A DNA stretch of 64,000 nucleotides, from assembly GCA_044224215.1 (NCBI GenBank), contig JBGAKX010000004.1, positions 1 through 64,000 of the forward strand, in the 5' to 3' direction. This DNA is from DAOMFM01 sp035429825. GTDB taxonomy: Bacteria > Acidobacteriota > Blastocatellia > UBA7656 > JADIYM01. Positions 1-10,549 of the stretch are shown here, piece by piece; the stretch's first letter is position 1, and each line of letters begins with the position of its first letter. Below the pieces are notes generated by a model. It was not told where the DNA came from and made no database searches. It saw nothing but the letters and a program-made list of their open reading frames with translations. The translations under genes and the position numbers were made by a program.

Positions 1-104
1 GCACCCCGAAGGGGTGCCGTGCAATAGCCGGGGGTCAAGGCGCGCGAAGCGCGGCGCCGACCCCCGGTACATTGGTTTCACGCGCGTGGACCCTGAAAGG
101 GTCC
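1..104. repeat. Cluster of three perfect hairpins downstream of the DUF4388 gene
   Basis: Three palindromes follow one another. Positions 1-17 have 7-bp arms around GAA. Positions 28-67 have 9-bp outer arms (CCGGGGGTC / GACCCCCGG) with a GC-rich inner palindrome. Positions 88-104 have 7-bp arms around GAA. They lie directly beyond the stop codon (113) of the leftward DUF4388 gene, so they could end its transcript. There is no T-run, so a standard intrinsic terminator is not shown; a REP-like role is equally possible. No coding sequence is visible here. Confidence 0.6.
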
Positions 105-112
105 GTCACACG

Positions 113-835
113 TCACTCGCCGCGCACGAATTCGCCGGATTCGGCGCCCTGGTGCCTGTCCTCGTCCTTCCCGCGCAGCACGTCGAGAATCAGCGACGTG
201 TTCGACGTCGACTGGATACGCTGCTGGAAACGCGTCAGAGCCTTCTCAAACCCGAACTGCCCGTCGGTATAGTCGATCAGCTCGCCGAACGCGTCCAGGC
301 CGACCTTCTGTCCAAAGACCGCGTCAACCACCTGCCCGTCGTTGAAGTAGATGTTACCGGTGCGACTGCCCGACGAGAGGCTGAGCGCGCCCGTCATCCG
401 CGAGTTCTCGAGGATCTGAACGATGTCGAAGATGTTGATGTCGGCGAGATCGCCGGTGATGGACTTGGCCGAGCCGCGCACCGAATCAGGCGCGACCGAT
501 CCCTTGCCGCTTTCGAGTTGGTTGAGCCGCGCCGTGATCGACACGCGAGGATCGAGCCGCTTTGCCTCGAGCAGGCGCTCGTTGGCGAGTTCGAGCTTCT
601 CGGCGGCGATGTAGAGCGTGGACAGATCCATGCAGAGCTGTGCAGCGTCGCTCAATCGGCTCGCGTCGATGTAGATCTCGCGAAGCTTTTCGCGGAGGGG
701 AATGTTGCGCGGCGCAGCCTTCATCGCCTCCTGCAACGTCTCGATCGCCCGGTTGATCAGGCGATACTTGACGAGGAGGTCAGAGTCGATGATTGCGCCT
801 TCGACGTCGATCCCATGTGGTCCTGGATCAGGCAT
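113..835 (-). CDS. DUF4388 domain protein with N-terminal TPR-like helices
   Basis: The 240-residue protein has two parts. Residues about 20-95 form helical, TPR-like repeats. Residues about 125-225 resemble DUF4388, the PatA N-terminal-like domain, including GDLADINIFDIVQILE and GNIYFNDGQVVDA. DUF4388 proteins are frequent in Acidobacteria, Myxococcota and Deltaproteobacteria, where they sit with two-component or gliding/regulatory proteins; their biochemical activity is not established. I chose the ATG at 835 because GGAGAGGAG lies just upstream and the family-like sequence begins there; a longer reading to 1021 would add an unconserved extension. There is no signal peptide, so it is probably cytoplasmic. 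The gene stands alone between two hairpin-rich gaps, so any functional link to the lipid A operon upstream is unproven. Confidence 0.75.
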   Translation of the reverse strand: MPDPGPHGIDVEGAIIDSDLLVKYRLINRAIETLQEAMKAAPRNIPLREKLREIYIDASRLSDAAQLCMDLSTLYIAAEKLELANERLLEAKRLDPRVSITARLNQLESGKGSVAPDSVRGSAKSITGDLADINIFDIVQILENSRMTGALSLSSGSRTGNIYFNDGQVVDAVFGQKVGLDAFGELIDYTDGQFGFEKALTRFQQRIQSTSNTSLILDVLRGKDEDRHQGAESGEFVRGE

Positions 836-1318
836 CGGTTCTCCTCTCCGTGCTCGGTTTGGCAAGTGTAGCACCATGAGGATGTTATGAAAACCGGAAG
901 GTTTGCGAGCGTACACGACGCAGAGCCGCTCGTGCTGGTCCGTCAGCCCGCGAAGCGGGCGTCTCCACCGATAGCCCACGGTGGAGCGAGCATTGCGAGC
1001 GAAACCGTGGGTAGTCGTCAAGACGGACTGCCGAGCCTGCGTCAGCAGGCGGCTCCAGGCGTGGTGAGCCGCCCGCCTCCGGCGGGCTCGATCGCAGAAA
1101 CTCAGAATCCCCGGGTTCGCTCACTGCGCTCGCTTCAACCGGGGCTGGGGGTTGAGCCGCCGGCTTCGCCGGCTCCGCGTCGCAGATGCCCGAAGCGCGA
1201 TCGGATGTGGATCGCAGCGCGCCGGGCTGACGCAGAGCCGATCGCGTGAGCTATCGGGGGAGCCTGACGATTCGCGCACCGAAGGGTCACCCCGATCCCT
1301 GACGGGATCGGCTCTGCG
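836..1318. repeat. Hairpin-rich intergenic island without a gene
   Basis: I see no credible gene in this 483-bp gap. It is packed with short perfect palindromes with 3-4-nt loops: 946-960 (GCCCGC/GCGGGC), 1035-1050 (GCCTGC/GCAGGC), 1071-1087 (GCCCGCC/GGCGGGC) and 1159-1173 (GCCGGC/GCCGGC). The right end holds a full copy of a dispersed REP-like element (1226-1320). A fragment of that element's left arm (GACGCAGAGCCG) is at 917-928. Confidence 0.6.
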
Positions 1319-1320
1319 TT
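1226..1320. repeat. REP-like family A, full copy at the 3' end of lpxI
   Basis: The left arm reads GACGCAGAGCCGATCGCGTG and the right arm CCGATCCCTGACGGGATCGG followed by CTCTGCGT. ACGCAGAGCCGATC and GATCGGCTCTGCGT are inverted repeats of each other, so the whole unit can fold into one long stem. The right arm also contains its own hairpin (CCGATCCC TGAC GGGATCGG). The unit abuts the lpxI stop codon. Other copies are at 26748-26779 (right arm only) and 41033-41121 (full). Confidence 0.75.
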
Positions 1321-2125
1321 ACTCGTTCGCAACGATCGCGATCTTCTCGCGATTCGCCAGCTCGAGGAGCTCGTCACGGTCGAGCAGCAGGGTCTTGTGC
1401 GCCGTGATCGACAGCGCCGACGCACGGGCCTCGACCATCGCCCGGATCGTCGCCGGACCGATCACGGGCACGTCGAACCGCATGTCCTGGTTCGGCTTGG
1501 CGACCTTCACAACCGTGATCGGCGGCTTGCGCGCAAGCTCGCCCGCGCGACGGATCGTCGCGTCCGTCCCCTCCATCGCCTCGACGGCGACGACCGCGCG
1601 ATCCTTGATGACGATCGTCTGCCCGAGATCGAGCCGCGCAATCTCTCGCGCGACCTCGAGTCCGTATGCAATGTCGGCGGTCTCGGCCTCGGACGGTTTC
1701 CGCGATGTCAGCACGCCGGGCGCGGGAAGATATGGCGCGAGAAACGCCGTGGAGTCGACGAGCGTGATCCCTTCGCCTGCAAGCTCGTCGGCGACCGCGC
1801 CGATCAGACTGTCGGTATTTCGAAACGACAGCCTCGCGAGCAGCTTGGCCATTCGCAGGTCAGGGAGCGCCGTGAGCTTGAAGATCTGCACGTGCTTGAC
1901 CTGGCCTGCCATGATCGCGTGCGTCACGCCTTCGCGCTTGAAGTAGCCGATCAGCTTGCCGAGCTGTCCGACGCTCATCCACTCGACGGACCGGACGTGG
2001 TCGGAGATCGCAGGGTCGGTCTCCTCCGCGATCGCCGCGACGACCATCTCGACGCCCTGCTGTCGCGCGCCCTCGAGAACGAGGAAGGGAAACCGGCCGT
2101 TGCCGGCAATGAGTCCGTATTTCAT
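1319..2125 (-). CDS. lpxI: UDP-2,3-diacylglucosamine diphosphatase LpxI
   Basis: LpxI hydrolyses UDP-2,3-diacylglucosamine to lipid X and UMP, the fourth step of lipid A synthesis, in the cytoplasm. It replaces LpxH in many bacteria. The 268-residue length fits the family (DUF1009). The N-terminal GLIAGNGRFPFLVLEGARQQG-type loop and the C-terminal KPNQDMRFDVPVIGPATI block are characteristic. The ATG at 2125 is 30 bp beyond lpxA, so it is probably cotranscribed in the bamA-skp-skp-fabZ-lpxA-lpxI operon. The stop codon touches a REP-like palindrome (1226-1320) that may stabilise or end the transcript. I see no missing key region. Confidence 0.9.
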   Translation of the reverse strand: MKYGLIAGNGRFPFLVLEGARQQGVEMVVAAIAEETDPAISDHVRSVEWMSVGQLGKLIGYFKREGVTHAIMAGQVKHVQIFKLTALPDLRMAKLLARLSFRNTDSLIGAVADELAGEGITLVDSTAFLAPYLPAPGVLTSRKPSEAETADIAYGLEVAREIARLDLGQTIVIKDRAVVAVEAMEGTDATIRRAGELARKPPITVVKVAKPNQDMRFDVPVIGPATIRAMVEARASALSITAHKTLLLDRDELLELANREKIAIVANE

Positions 2126-2155
2126 CGCGATTGCCGTGTGAGCCGCCTTTGGCGG

Positions 2156-2944
2156 CTACTTCGTCACGCCGCGAACCGACGACTCGATGAATGCGACCAT
2201 GTAGGCAACGTTCTCGTCCGCGATGAGCGAGGTGTCGGCGCGGATCGCCTCCACTGCCTGCGTGGTATTGAGCTTGGCGCTCAGGATCAGCCGAAACGCG
2301 CGGTGGATGCGACGGATCGACTCCTCCGAGTAGCCCTTGCGCCGAAGCCCGACGGGATTCTCGCCGTAGCACTTTGCATGATTGCCCTGGCACTTCGAGA
2401 ACGGAATGGTGTCCTTGACGACCACCGAGCTGCCGCCGATGAACGAGTTCTTTCCAATCCGGACGAACTGGTGCACCGGCGTGAGCGCGCCGACCGTCAC
2501 GCCGTCCTCGATCGTCACGTGACCGGCGAGCGTCGCGTTGTTCGCAAGGATGCAATCGTTCCCGATGATGCAGTCGTGCGCGACGTGCGTGCCGATCATC
2601 AGCAGGTTTCCGCTGCCGAGCCGGGTCACGCCTCCGCCGCCCACCGTGCCTCGATGCAGCGTCACGTACTCGCGGATCTGGTTCCGGTCGCCGACGTGAA
2701 GTTCTGTCGGCTCGCCGCCGAACTTGAGGTCCTGCGGCGCGAATCCGATCGACGCGTACGGGTAAATGACGTTGTCGGCGCCGAGCGTGGTCGGGCCCTC
2801 GATGGTGGCGTGGCCCCCGATCCGTGTCCGGTCGCCGATCGCGACTCCGTCGCCGACGACCGCGAATGGACCTACGTCGACGCCCTCTCCGAGTTGGGCG
2901 TTCGGGCTGACGAGAGCCGTCGGGTGAATCCTCGTTTCCGTCAT
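2156..2944 (-). CDS. lpxA: Acyl-ACP--UDP-N-acetylglucosamine O-acyltransferase LpxA
   Basis: LpxA transfers a 3-hydroxyacyl chain from ACP to UDP-GlcNAc, the first step of lipid A synthesis. The start at 2944 gives 262 residues, the same length as E. coli LpxA. The N-terminal two-thirds is a left-handed beta helix of hexapeptide repeats (residues about 5-190). His123 in HVAHDC matches the catalytic His125 of E. coli, and CILANNATLAGHV and QGNHAKCYGENPVGLRRKG follow as in the family. The C-terminal helical domain is complete. It lies 10 bp after fabZ. Chain-length preference cannot be read reliably from the sequence. Confidence 0.95.
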   Translation of the reverse strand: MTETRIHPTALVSPNAQLGEGVDVGPFAVVGDGVAIGDRTRIGGHATIEGPTTLGADNVIYPYASIGFAPQDLKFGGEPTELHVGDRNQIREYVTLHRGTVGGGGVTRLGSGNLLMIGTHVAHDCIIGNDCILANNATLAGHVTIEDGVTVGALTPVHQFVRIGKNSFIGGSSVVVKDTIPFSKCQGNHAKCYGENPVGLRRKGYSEESIRRIHRAFRLILSAKLNTTQAVEAIRADTSLIADENVAYMVAFIESSVRGVTK

Positions 2945-2954
2945 TGCCGCGGGT

Positions 2955-3461
2955 CTATTCTGCCGCTTCGGGCGGGACAAGGGTTCCGTTGCGCCACTGA
3001 TCGGCGACATCGCTGGCCTGGGGCATCTGCACGAGCAGGCACAGCAGGTCGCCAGACGCGGCGACTTCGCCGTCGACGGTCGCCACTCCCGTGATGTGCG
3101 CCGAGCCCTTTCGGATGCGCCGGGCTTCGACCGTCAGCACGAGCTGGTCTCCTGGGACGACCGGCCTGCGGAACTTCACGTTGTCGATGGTGGCGAACAG
3201 GAGGTACTCGTCCGGCTCGATCACGCGATCGTAGGCGACCAGGAGTCCACCCGTCTGCGCGAGCGCCTCGATCAGCAGCACGCCGGGCATGACCGGGTTC
3301 CCGGGGAAGTGCCCGGCAAAGAACGGCTCGTTGATCGTGACGTTCTTGATCGCGACGATCTTCTTGCGCGGCACGATCTCGATCACCCGGTCCACGAGAA
3401 GGAACGGGAAGCGGTGCGGGATCAGTCGCTGAATGTCCGTGACGTTGAGTATCGAGGTCAT
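2955..3461 (-). CDS. fabZ: 3-hydroxyacyl-ACP dehydratase FabZ
   Basis: FabZ dehydrates 3-hydroxyacyl-ACP in type II fatty acid synthesis and so competes with LpxA for the same substrate pool, which fits its position directly before lpxA. The 168-residue protein has the hot-dog fold signature FFAGHFPGNPVMPG with catalytic His51, and Glu65 in LLIEALAQ. It also has PHRFPFLLVDRV near the N-terminus. The C-terminal 15 residues after QMPQASD are an unremarkable extension. It follows the second skp-like gene by 79 bp. The usual lpxD gene is missing from this position. Confidence 0.95.
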   Translation of the reverse strand: MTSILNVTDIQRLIPHRFPFLLVDRVIEIVPRKKIVAIKNVTINEPFFAGHFPGNPVMPGVLLIEALAQTGGLLVAYDRVIEPDEYLLFATIDNVKFRRPVVPGDQLVLTVEARRIRKGSAHITGVATVDGEVAASGDLLCLLVQMPQASDVADQWRNGTLVPPEAAE

Positions 3462-3540
3462 GAGCCGGGAAGCGGGGGGCGGGTCATCGCGAAGCGGGCC
3501 AGCCGAACCGAAGTCCGGCCGGCCCGCGCGCGAACAACCG

Positions 3541-4158
3541 TTACGGATTCGCCCGGTTGTACTGGGCGATGAAGTCGTCGGTGATGTTCGTGTTCTCGGC
3601 CGCGTAGAACAGCGAGCCGGTCTTCACGGCGCCGCTGATGTCGAGAATGACGACGATCTTGTGATCCGCCGCGTACTTCTCGATCGCATCGCTCAGCTTC
3701 TGGCGGATCGGGTCGGTCGCCGTGCCGTACGCGCGCTGCGCCTCGGCGCTGAGGTCCTCGCTCTTGCGTGTGTACTCGCGCTTGAGCTGCTCGTACCGCT
3801 CGGACAACTGCGCGGCCTGGCCGGGCGCGACGCCGCCCTGATTGACCTGGGCCTCGATGCCGCTGATCGTGTCGCGCAGCGACTGAAGCTCCTTGGTCCG
3901 TGGCTCGAACCTGGTGTTCAGCTCGACGATCTTCCGCTGAAGCTCGGCGATCTTTTCGGGGAACGCGGCCGTGTTGATGATCGCGATCCGGCCAGCCGGA
4001 ACGACGCCGCCGGGAGCTCCGGCCGGCGCCGCGGGACGCGGAGCCGCTGGACGCGGGGCAGGCTGCTGTGCGACCGCAACGGATGAAACGATCAGAATTG
4101 CGCCGATGCCTACGAGACATCGCGCCGCGTGAGAGGCGAGGGTTCGATACATGCTCAT
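3541..4158 (-). CDS. Skp/OmpH family periplasmic chaperone, copy 1
   Basis: Skp-type chaperones hold unfolded outer-membrane proteins in the periplasm on their way to BamA. This 205-residue protein has a signal peptide (residues about 1-30, ending SVAVAQ), a Pro/Ala-rich linker, a short beta strand (GRIAIINTAAF) and long coiled-coil helices (residues about 65-165). The C-terminal strand ends ITDDFIAQYNRANP. The ATG at 4158 has GGAGGAG about 5 nt upstream. It lies 12 bp after a second Skp-like gene whose ending is very similar (ITDDFCSEYNRSNP), so the pair looks like a tandem duplication. Confidence 0.85.
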   Translation of the reverse strand: MSMYRTLASHAARCLVGIGAILIVSSVAVAQQPAPRPAAPRPAAPAGAPGGVVPAGRIAIINTAAFPEKIAELQRKIVELNTRFEPRTKELQSLRDTISGIEAQVNQGGVAPGQAAQLSERYEQLKREYTRKSEDLSAEAQRAYGTATDPIRQKLSDAIEKYAADHKIVVILDISGAVKTGSLFYAAENTNITDDFIAQYNRANP

Positions 4159-4170
4159 CGAAGCTCCTCC

Positions 4171-4809
4171 TTAGCGGCCGCCGCCGGGACGCGCGGGCGC
4201 TGCCGCCGCTCCGGGAACCGGATTCGATCGGTTGTACTCCGAGCAGAAATCGTCGGTGATATCGATCGTGGCGTTGAAGTAACCGATGATGCCGGACTGA
4301 TACGAACCGGGGAGGTCAAGGATGAGGACGATGTTGCGCTTCGTGGCGTAGTCCTTCACGAAATCTTCGAGCTTCTGACGCACCGGATTGATCGCGACTT
4401 CGGCTTCCTTGTTGTACTCGGCCTGCAGGTCCTCGCCCTTGCGCTTGAGGGTTGTCTGCATCTGCGTGTACTGGTCGCGCATCGTCTGGAGCTTGTCGGG
4501 GGCGGCAACCGATGCCTGCTTCTTGATGTCCTCGCCAAGCGCGTCCATCTGGCCCTTCATCGTCTCGAGCTCCTTGAAGCGCGGCTCATACTTCTTGTTG
4601 ACGACGTCGGCCTTGGCCTTCAGCTCGAGAATCTTCTCACCAAAGACACTTGTATTGATGACTGCAACCTTTCCATCGGGAGGCGCGCCCGCGGTGCCGG
4701 TTCCGGCGCCCGCGCGGGGGGCCGTCGGCGAAACGGGGCCCTGCGCCAATGCGATGGTGGGAATGGTCGCCAACAGAACTGCGCCGGCGAGCCAGATACG
4801 AATGTTCAT
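4171..4809 (-). CDS. Skp/OmpH family periplasmic chaperone, copy 2
   Basis: The 212-residue protein has a signal peptide (residues about 1-23, ending IALAQG), a Pro/Gly/Ala-rich linker, the strand KVAVINTSVFGEKI and long charged helices (residues about 75-150) that would form the tentacles of an OmpH/Skp trimer. The ATG at 4809 is preceded by AAGGAG. It sits between bamA (22 bp) and the first copy (12 bp). Tandem skp paralogues next to bamA suggest two client ranges or a hetero-oligomer; this is inference. The gene order bamA-skp is the usual one in diderm bacteria. Confidence 0.85.
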   Translation of the reverse strand: MNIRIWLAGAVLLATIPTIALAQGPVSPTAPRAGAGTGTAGAPPDGKVAVINTSVFGEKILELKAKADVVNKKYEPRFKELETMKGQMDALGEDIKKQASVAAPDKLQTMRDQYTQMQTTLKRKGEDLQAEYNKEAEVAINPVRQKLEDFVKDYATKRNIVLILDLPGSYQSGIIGYFNATIDITDDFCSEYNRSNPVPGAAAAPARPGGGR

Positions 4810-4831
4810 CGGATACTCCTTACACAACTGA

Positions 4832-7789
4832 CTAGAATGTTCGTCCAATACTGAACAGGAAATTGGTCCGTTTCTCGAGATAGATCTGGCCCGGCTGGAA
4901 AGTCGTCACAGCATTAGGGTTGTAGGCGAAGATCAATCGGAACGGTACGTTGACGACCGGCACCTGTACCCGCAGCTCGGCGCCGATCGAGTACCGGTAG
5001 TTCGTCGACAGACTGCCGTTGTCGACCGAAAGGTAGTACTGGGTGATGTCCTGCCGCTGGCCACGCAGGACCGCGGGCCGGAAGCCCTTGGGCAGCTGAC
5101 CGGGAGGCGTCTCGGGCGTCGTCGCATCCGCGATCTCCTGTGCGGTGGCAAGCTGGCCACGAGGATTGAGCGTGACACCGAACGGAGTCAGCGTTGTCGG
5201 CAGGAAGTTGGAGACCGTCTGCTGGTCGTCGAGCGAGGTGATGTTGAATGCAGATCCGATGTCAAAGAACGCCGCCATCGACACGGGTCCCGCAATCGGC
5301 ACACGGTACTCGGCATTGAGCAGCATTTCGGTGTCGCCGCCAATCGGCGTGTACTGCACGATGTTCGTCACGGGCTGATTCGTGAACGTGTAGGCGTTGA
5401 TGACGCTGGGCGCGATCGTCTTGCGGTTGCCGTTCTTCGGCTTCACGACTCGCAGCGCGTTTCCGTGAATGTTGTACGCGACGACGTCGGTCGTCGTGAC
5501 GAACTGCTGGAGGCTCGTGACGGGCGAGATGGTGCGGACGCCAAAGCCCCGCAGCGTGTCCTCGCCGCCGAGGAAGTAGCGCGCAAAAATCGGCGTGCCG
5601 TTGATGAACGACAGCGAGTTGACGTCGAGCGGCGTGCCGAAGCTGCGAATGTGCCCGGCGAGAAACCGCATGCCGAACACGGTCGGCTTCTCGTCGTCGC
5701 GCGACAGGTACTTGAATGGATGGAAGTAGCGGTATTCGAGCGTCGGCTGGACCGTGCTGACGTCGCCACCGAGGAAGCCGCCGCTGATCGACGTTCCGAG
5801 CGTGAGCGACTGGCCGCTCGTCGGATCGAGCGTGCCGTTGAGCGAGTTGTACGTAATCGTCGGCGTCAGCGTGGACTGGTTGATCCCGGGCTGGCTGTAC
5901 GTGACCAGAATGTCGTTTGTCGGGTCCGAGTCGCTGTTGACGGGCGGGTCCTCGACCGACGTGTTCCGGATCGTGTACGACAGGCCGACACGCGTGAATC
6001 TCGCGGCCGCACGCCGCTTGAAGAAGTACGAGAGGGGCGCCGACACCGAGATCGATCCGCCGAACGTCTTCTGCGTGAACAGCTCCTGACCGCTGTCACC
6101 GCCAAACGACGAGAACGACGACTGCGTGATCGTCGTCTGGTTGAGCGGCGTGCCGCCAAAGTACTGGTAGTTCTGATAGAACAGCTGAATTCCAAGCGAG
6201 ATCGGCCGGTCGAACAGGTACGGCTCCGAGAATCCGATCACGAAGTTCTTGGAGCGGTTTCCCGCGGCAATGTCGAGCGACAGCGATTCGCCGTAGCCGA
6301 GCAGGTTGTTCGTCGAATACTGCAGACCGATGAACGAACCGCCGGCGCCGGATGCGCCGCCCGAGAACTGGATCTGTTGGCGGCCCTTCTCCTGGACGCG
6401 TACGTCCAGGTCCACGGTTCCGTCGCGCTGGTTCGTCCGGATGTCGACGTCGGTGTCCTTGACCTCGTTGAAGTAGCCGAGCTGGTTGAGCCTGAGCAGC
6501 GACAGGTCGAAGTAGCGCTGGTTGTACGGCTCCTGTTCGTTGAGCAGGATCTCGCGCCTGAGCACCTTGTCGCGCGTGTACGTGTTGCCCTTGAACTCGA
6601 TGCGGCGGACCGTGAAGCTCTTTCCCTCGTCGAGCTCGAACGCAAAGTCGGCGATGCCGTAGTTCGGGTCCGACGGTTCGGGCGGCTTCAGGTCCGGAAT
6701 GAAGTTCGGCGTGAAGTTGATGTAGCCGCGTTCGCCATACAGCTTCTTGAGGCTCTCGAACACGCCCTTCTGGACCTTGGAGAACTTGACCACCTCGCCT
6801 TCCTGGAGGCCGATGACGGCGCGGATCACGTCCTCCGAATAGACGGTTTCACCCTCGATCGTGATCTTGCCGACCTTGTAGACAAGACCCTCCTCAACGG
6901 GAACCACGATCTTCAGGCCCTTGTCCTTTCCGCCGATGAGCGGAAATCCCGACCGCACCTCGCCCGCCTCGGTGACGATCGGGTCGAGGAACTTGACGTT
7001 CATGTAGCCGTGGTCGTAGTAGAAGAACCGGACCTTGTCGAGGTCGTACTTGAACTTCTCCTTGTCGTAGATGTCCTTGGACGTGAGCCCGCTGATGAAG
7101 CCGGCCTCCTTCACGAGCTTCATCTGCTTGCGCAGCTCGCTGCTCGAGAACGCCGCGTTGCCCTCGAATTCGATCTCGGCGACGCGAACCTTTGGACCCT
7201 CGACAGTGGTGAAGTGCAACGCGACGGCCGTCGGCGAAATGCTCTCGGGCTCGGGGGTGACGGTGGCATCGGGCCGGCCCTTCGACGCCAGCATCTCGCG
7301 GATGACCTCGGCGGCCTTCTTTGCCTTCACCGGGTCGTACTGCGAGTCCTTGGAGAGCCCGAGGGATTCCTTCCGCCACGCCTCCGCAACATCCGATGCG
7401 GATACGGACTTCAAGCCCGGGTAGTCCACGTCGAGAACGACCGGGTATTCCTTGACGTCGAACGTGACGATGAGACCGCCGCGAGGACCTTCCTCGGTGT
7501 AGACCTTCACATCGTCGAAGTAGCCCTGTGCGAGGATCGTGCGCACGTCGCGCCGGATCTGGTCCGCAGAGTAGGGCTCGCCTTCACGAGTCTGGACCCA
7601 CAGTTGGAGTGAATCGTCTGGAATCCGGCGGTTTCCCGTGAACTCGACCTTTTCGACGAGTTTGGATTCGTTCGGATCCTGAGCCGCCAGGGAGGATGCC
7701 GTAGCGACCAGAACGGAGGCCGTGAACGGCACGAGAGCGGCGAGGGCAACGGCGAGCGCGATGCCGGCCGCCAGTACGCGCTGTTTCAT
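4832..7789 (-). CDS. bamA: Outer membrane protein assembly factor BamA
   Basis: BamA is the essential insertase that folds beta-barrel proteins into the outer membrane. The start at 7789 gives 985 residues with a signal peptide ending SSLAAQ. Five POTRA-like repeats follow, starting with VEKVEFTGNRRI, VVLDVDYPG, VRVAEIEFEGN, VYKVGKITIEGE and FTVRRIEFKGN (residues about 45-460). The C-terminal 500 residues form the 16-stranded Omp85 barrel, ending in a phenylalanine beta-signal (FLFSIGRTF). The protein is longer than E. coli BamA (about 810) because of extended barrel loops, which is usual in Acidobacteria-like sequences. It is the first gene of the envelope operon, with a good promoter at 7886-7914. 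Confidence 0.95.
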   Translation of the reverse strand: MKQRVLAAGIALAVALAALVPFTASVLVATASSLAAQDPNESKLVEKVEFTGNRRIPDDSLQLWVQTREGEPYSADQIRRDVRTILAQGYFDDVKVYTEEGPRGGLIVTFDVKEYPVVLDVDYPGLKSVSASDVAEAWRKESLGLSKDSQYDPVKAKKAAEVIREMLASKGRPDATVTPEPESISPTAVALHFTTVEGPKVRVAEIEFEGNAAFSSSELRKQMKLVKEAGFISGLTSKDIYDKEKFKYDLDKVRFFYYDHGYMNVKFLDPIVTEAGEVRSGFPLIGGKDKGLKIVVPVEEGLVYKVGKITIEGETVYSEDVIRAVIGLQEGEVVKFSKVQKGVFESLKKLYGERGYINFTPNFIPDLKPPEPSDPNYGIADFAFELDEGKSFTVRRIEFKGNTYTRDKVLRREILLNEQEPYNQRYFDLSLLRLNQLGYFNEVKDTDVDIRTNQRDGTVDLDVRVQEKGRQQIQFSGGASGAGGSFIGLQYSTNNLLGYGESLSLDIAAGNRSKNFVIGFSEPYLFDRPISLGIQLFYQNYQYFGGTPLNQTTITQSSFSSFGGDSGQELFTQKTFGGSISVSAPLSYFFKRRAAARFTRVGLSYTIRNTSVEDPPVNSDSDPTNDILVTYSQPGINQSTLTPTITYNSLNGTLDPTSGQSLTLGTSISGGFLGGDVSTVQPTLEYRYFHPFKYLSRDDEKPTVFGMRFLAGHIRSFGTPLDVNSLSFINGTPIFARYFLGGEDTLRGFGVRTISPVTSLQQFVTTTDVVAYNIHGNALRVVKPKNGNRKTIAPSVINAYTFTNQPVTNIVQYTPIGGDTEMLLNAEYRVPIAGPVSMAAFFDIGSAFNITSLDDQQTVSNFLPTTLTPFGVTLNPRGQLATAQEIADATTPETPPGQLPKGFRPAVLRGQRQDITQYYLSVDNGSLSTNYRYSIGAELRVQVPVVNVPFRLIFAYNPNAVTTFQPGQIYLEKRTNFLFSIGRTF

Positions 7790-7885
7790 AAAGGATCCAC
7801 AACTCCCTGCAGAGGCAAAGTTTCCGAATAAGGCGGGCGGAGCGTTTGCTCCCGTGGCCAACATCGGCCCGCATGAAAGTCCCAA

Positions 7886-7914
7886 AGTATACCAAAGGGT
7901 TCTGAACCCGCCAA
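7886..7914 (-). promoter_or_regulatory. Sigma-70-like promoter for the bamA-lpxI operon
   Basis: Read on the minus strand the sequence is TTGGCG, 17 nt, TATACT. The -10 box matches the consensus in 5 of 6 positions and the spacing is ideal. It leaves a 5' leader of about 90 nt before the bamA ATG at 7789. A short palindrome (GGTTCAGAACC, read on the minus strand) lies inside the spacer. The start site has not been mapped. Confidence 0.55.
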
Positions 7915-8008
7915 CCCTCGCGACTGCTGCAGATGGAACAATTTACATGAACGACGGCCGGGTGGGAGTCTTGCGGCTGAACGAATGCGGACTGGAGTGC
8001 AGATCTGC

Positions 8009-8038
8009 CACCCGCCACCTACCGGTGGCGGTACTGGG
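8009..8038. repeat. Palindromic repeat family B, copy 1
   Basis: The core CCGCCACCTACCGGTGGCGG is a near-perfect palindrome, followed by TACTGGG. The same 30-bp unit occurs at 48075-48104 and, inverted, at 48172-48197. It lies between bamA (start 7789) and clpC (end 8132). The 342-bp gap 7790-8131 holds only the bamA promoter, this unit and the family C unit at 8074-8112. Confidence 0.75.
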
Positions 8039-8073
8039 GCGCATTTGGCGCGGTGCCGGGATGATCGACGGCT

Positions 8074-8112
8074 GATCCGCGTTCATCCGTTTCATTCGCG
8101 TAATCTGCGGCC
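8074..8112. repeat. Repeat family C (ATCCGCGTTCATCCG...TAATCTGCGGCC), copy 1
   Basis: This 39-bp stretch is the reverse complement, with a few mismatches, of 15685-15725. It shares its CGCAGATT core with the hairpin at 48333-48374. It lies just downstream of the leftward clpC gene. No gene is seen in it. Confidence 0.65.
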
Positions 8113-8131
8113 TGCCCGAAGGATCCGGCGC

Positions 8132-10546
<2,415 letters not shown>

Positions 10547-10549
10547 TCC

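Noticed and set aside
887..1249. 120-residue open frame in the hairpin-rich gap
   Set aside because: It consists of translated palindromes, with no ribosome site or domain.
5465..7612. 715-residue open frame opposite bamA
   Set aside because: It is an antisense shadow of bamA with no recognisable domain.
8009..8112. CRISPR array
   Set aside because: The repeats are dispersed palindromes, not regularly spaced direct repeats, and no cas gene is present.
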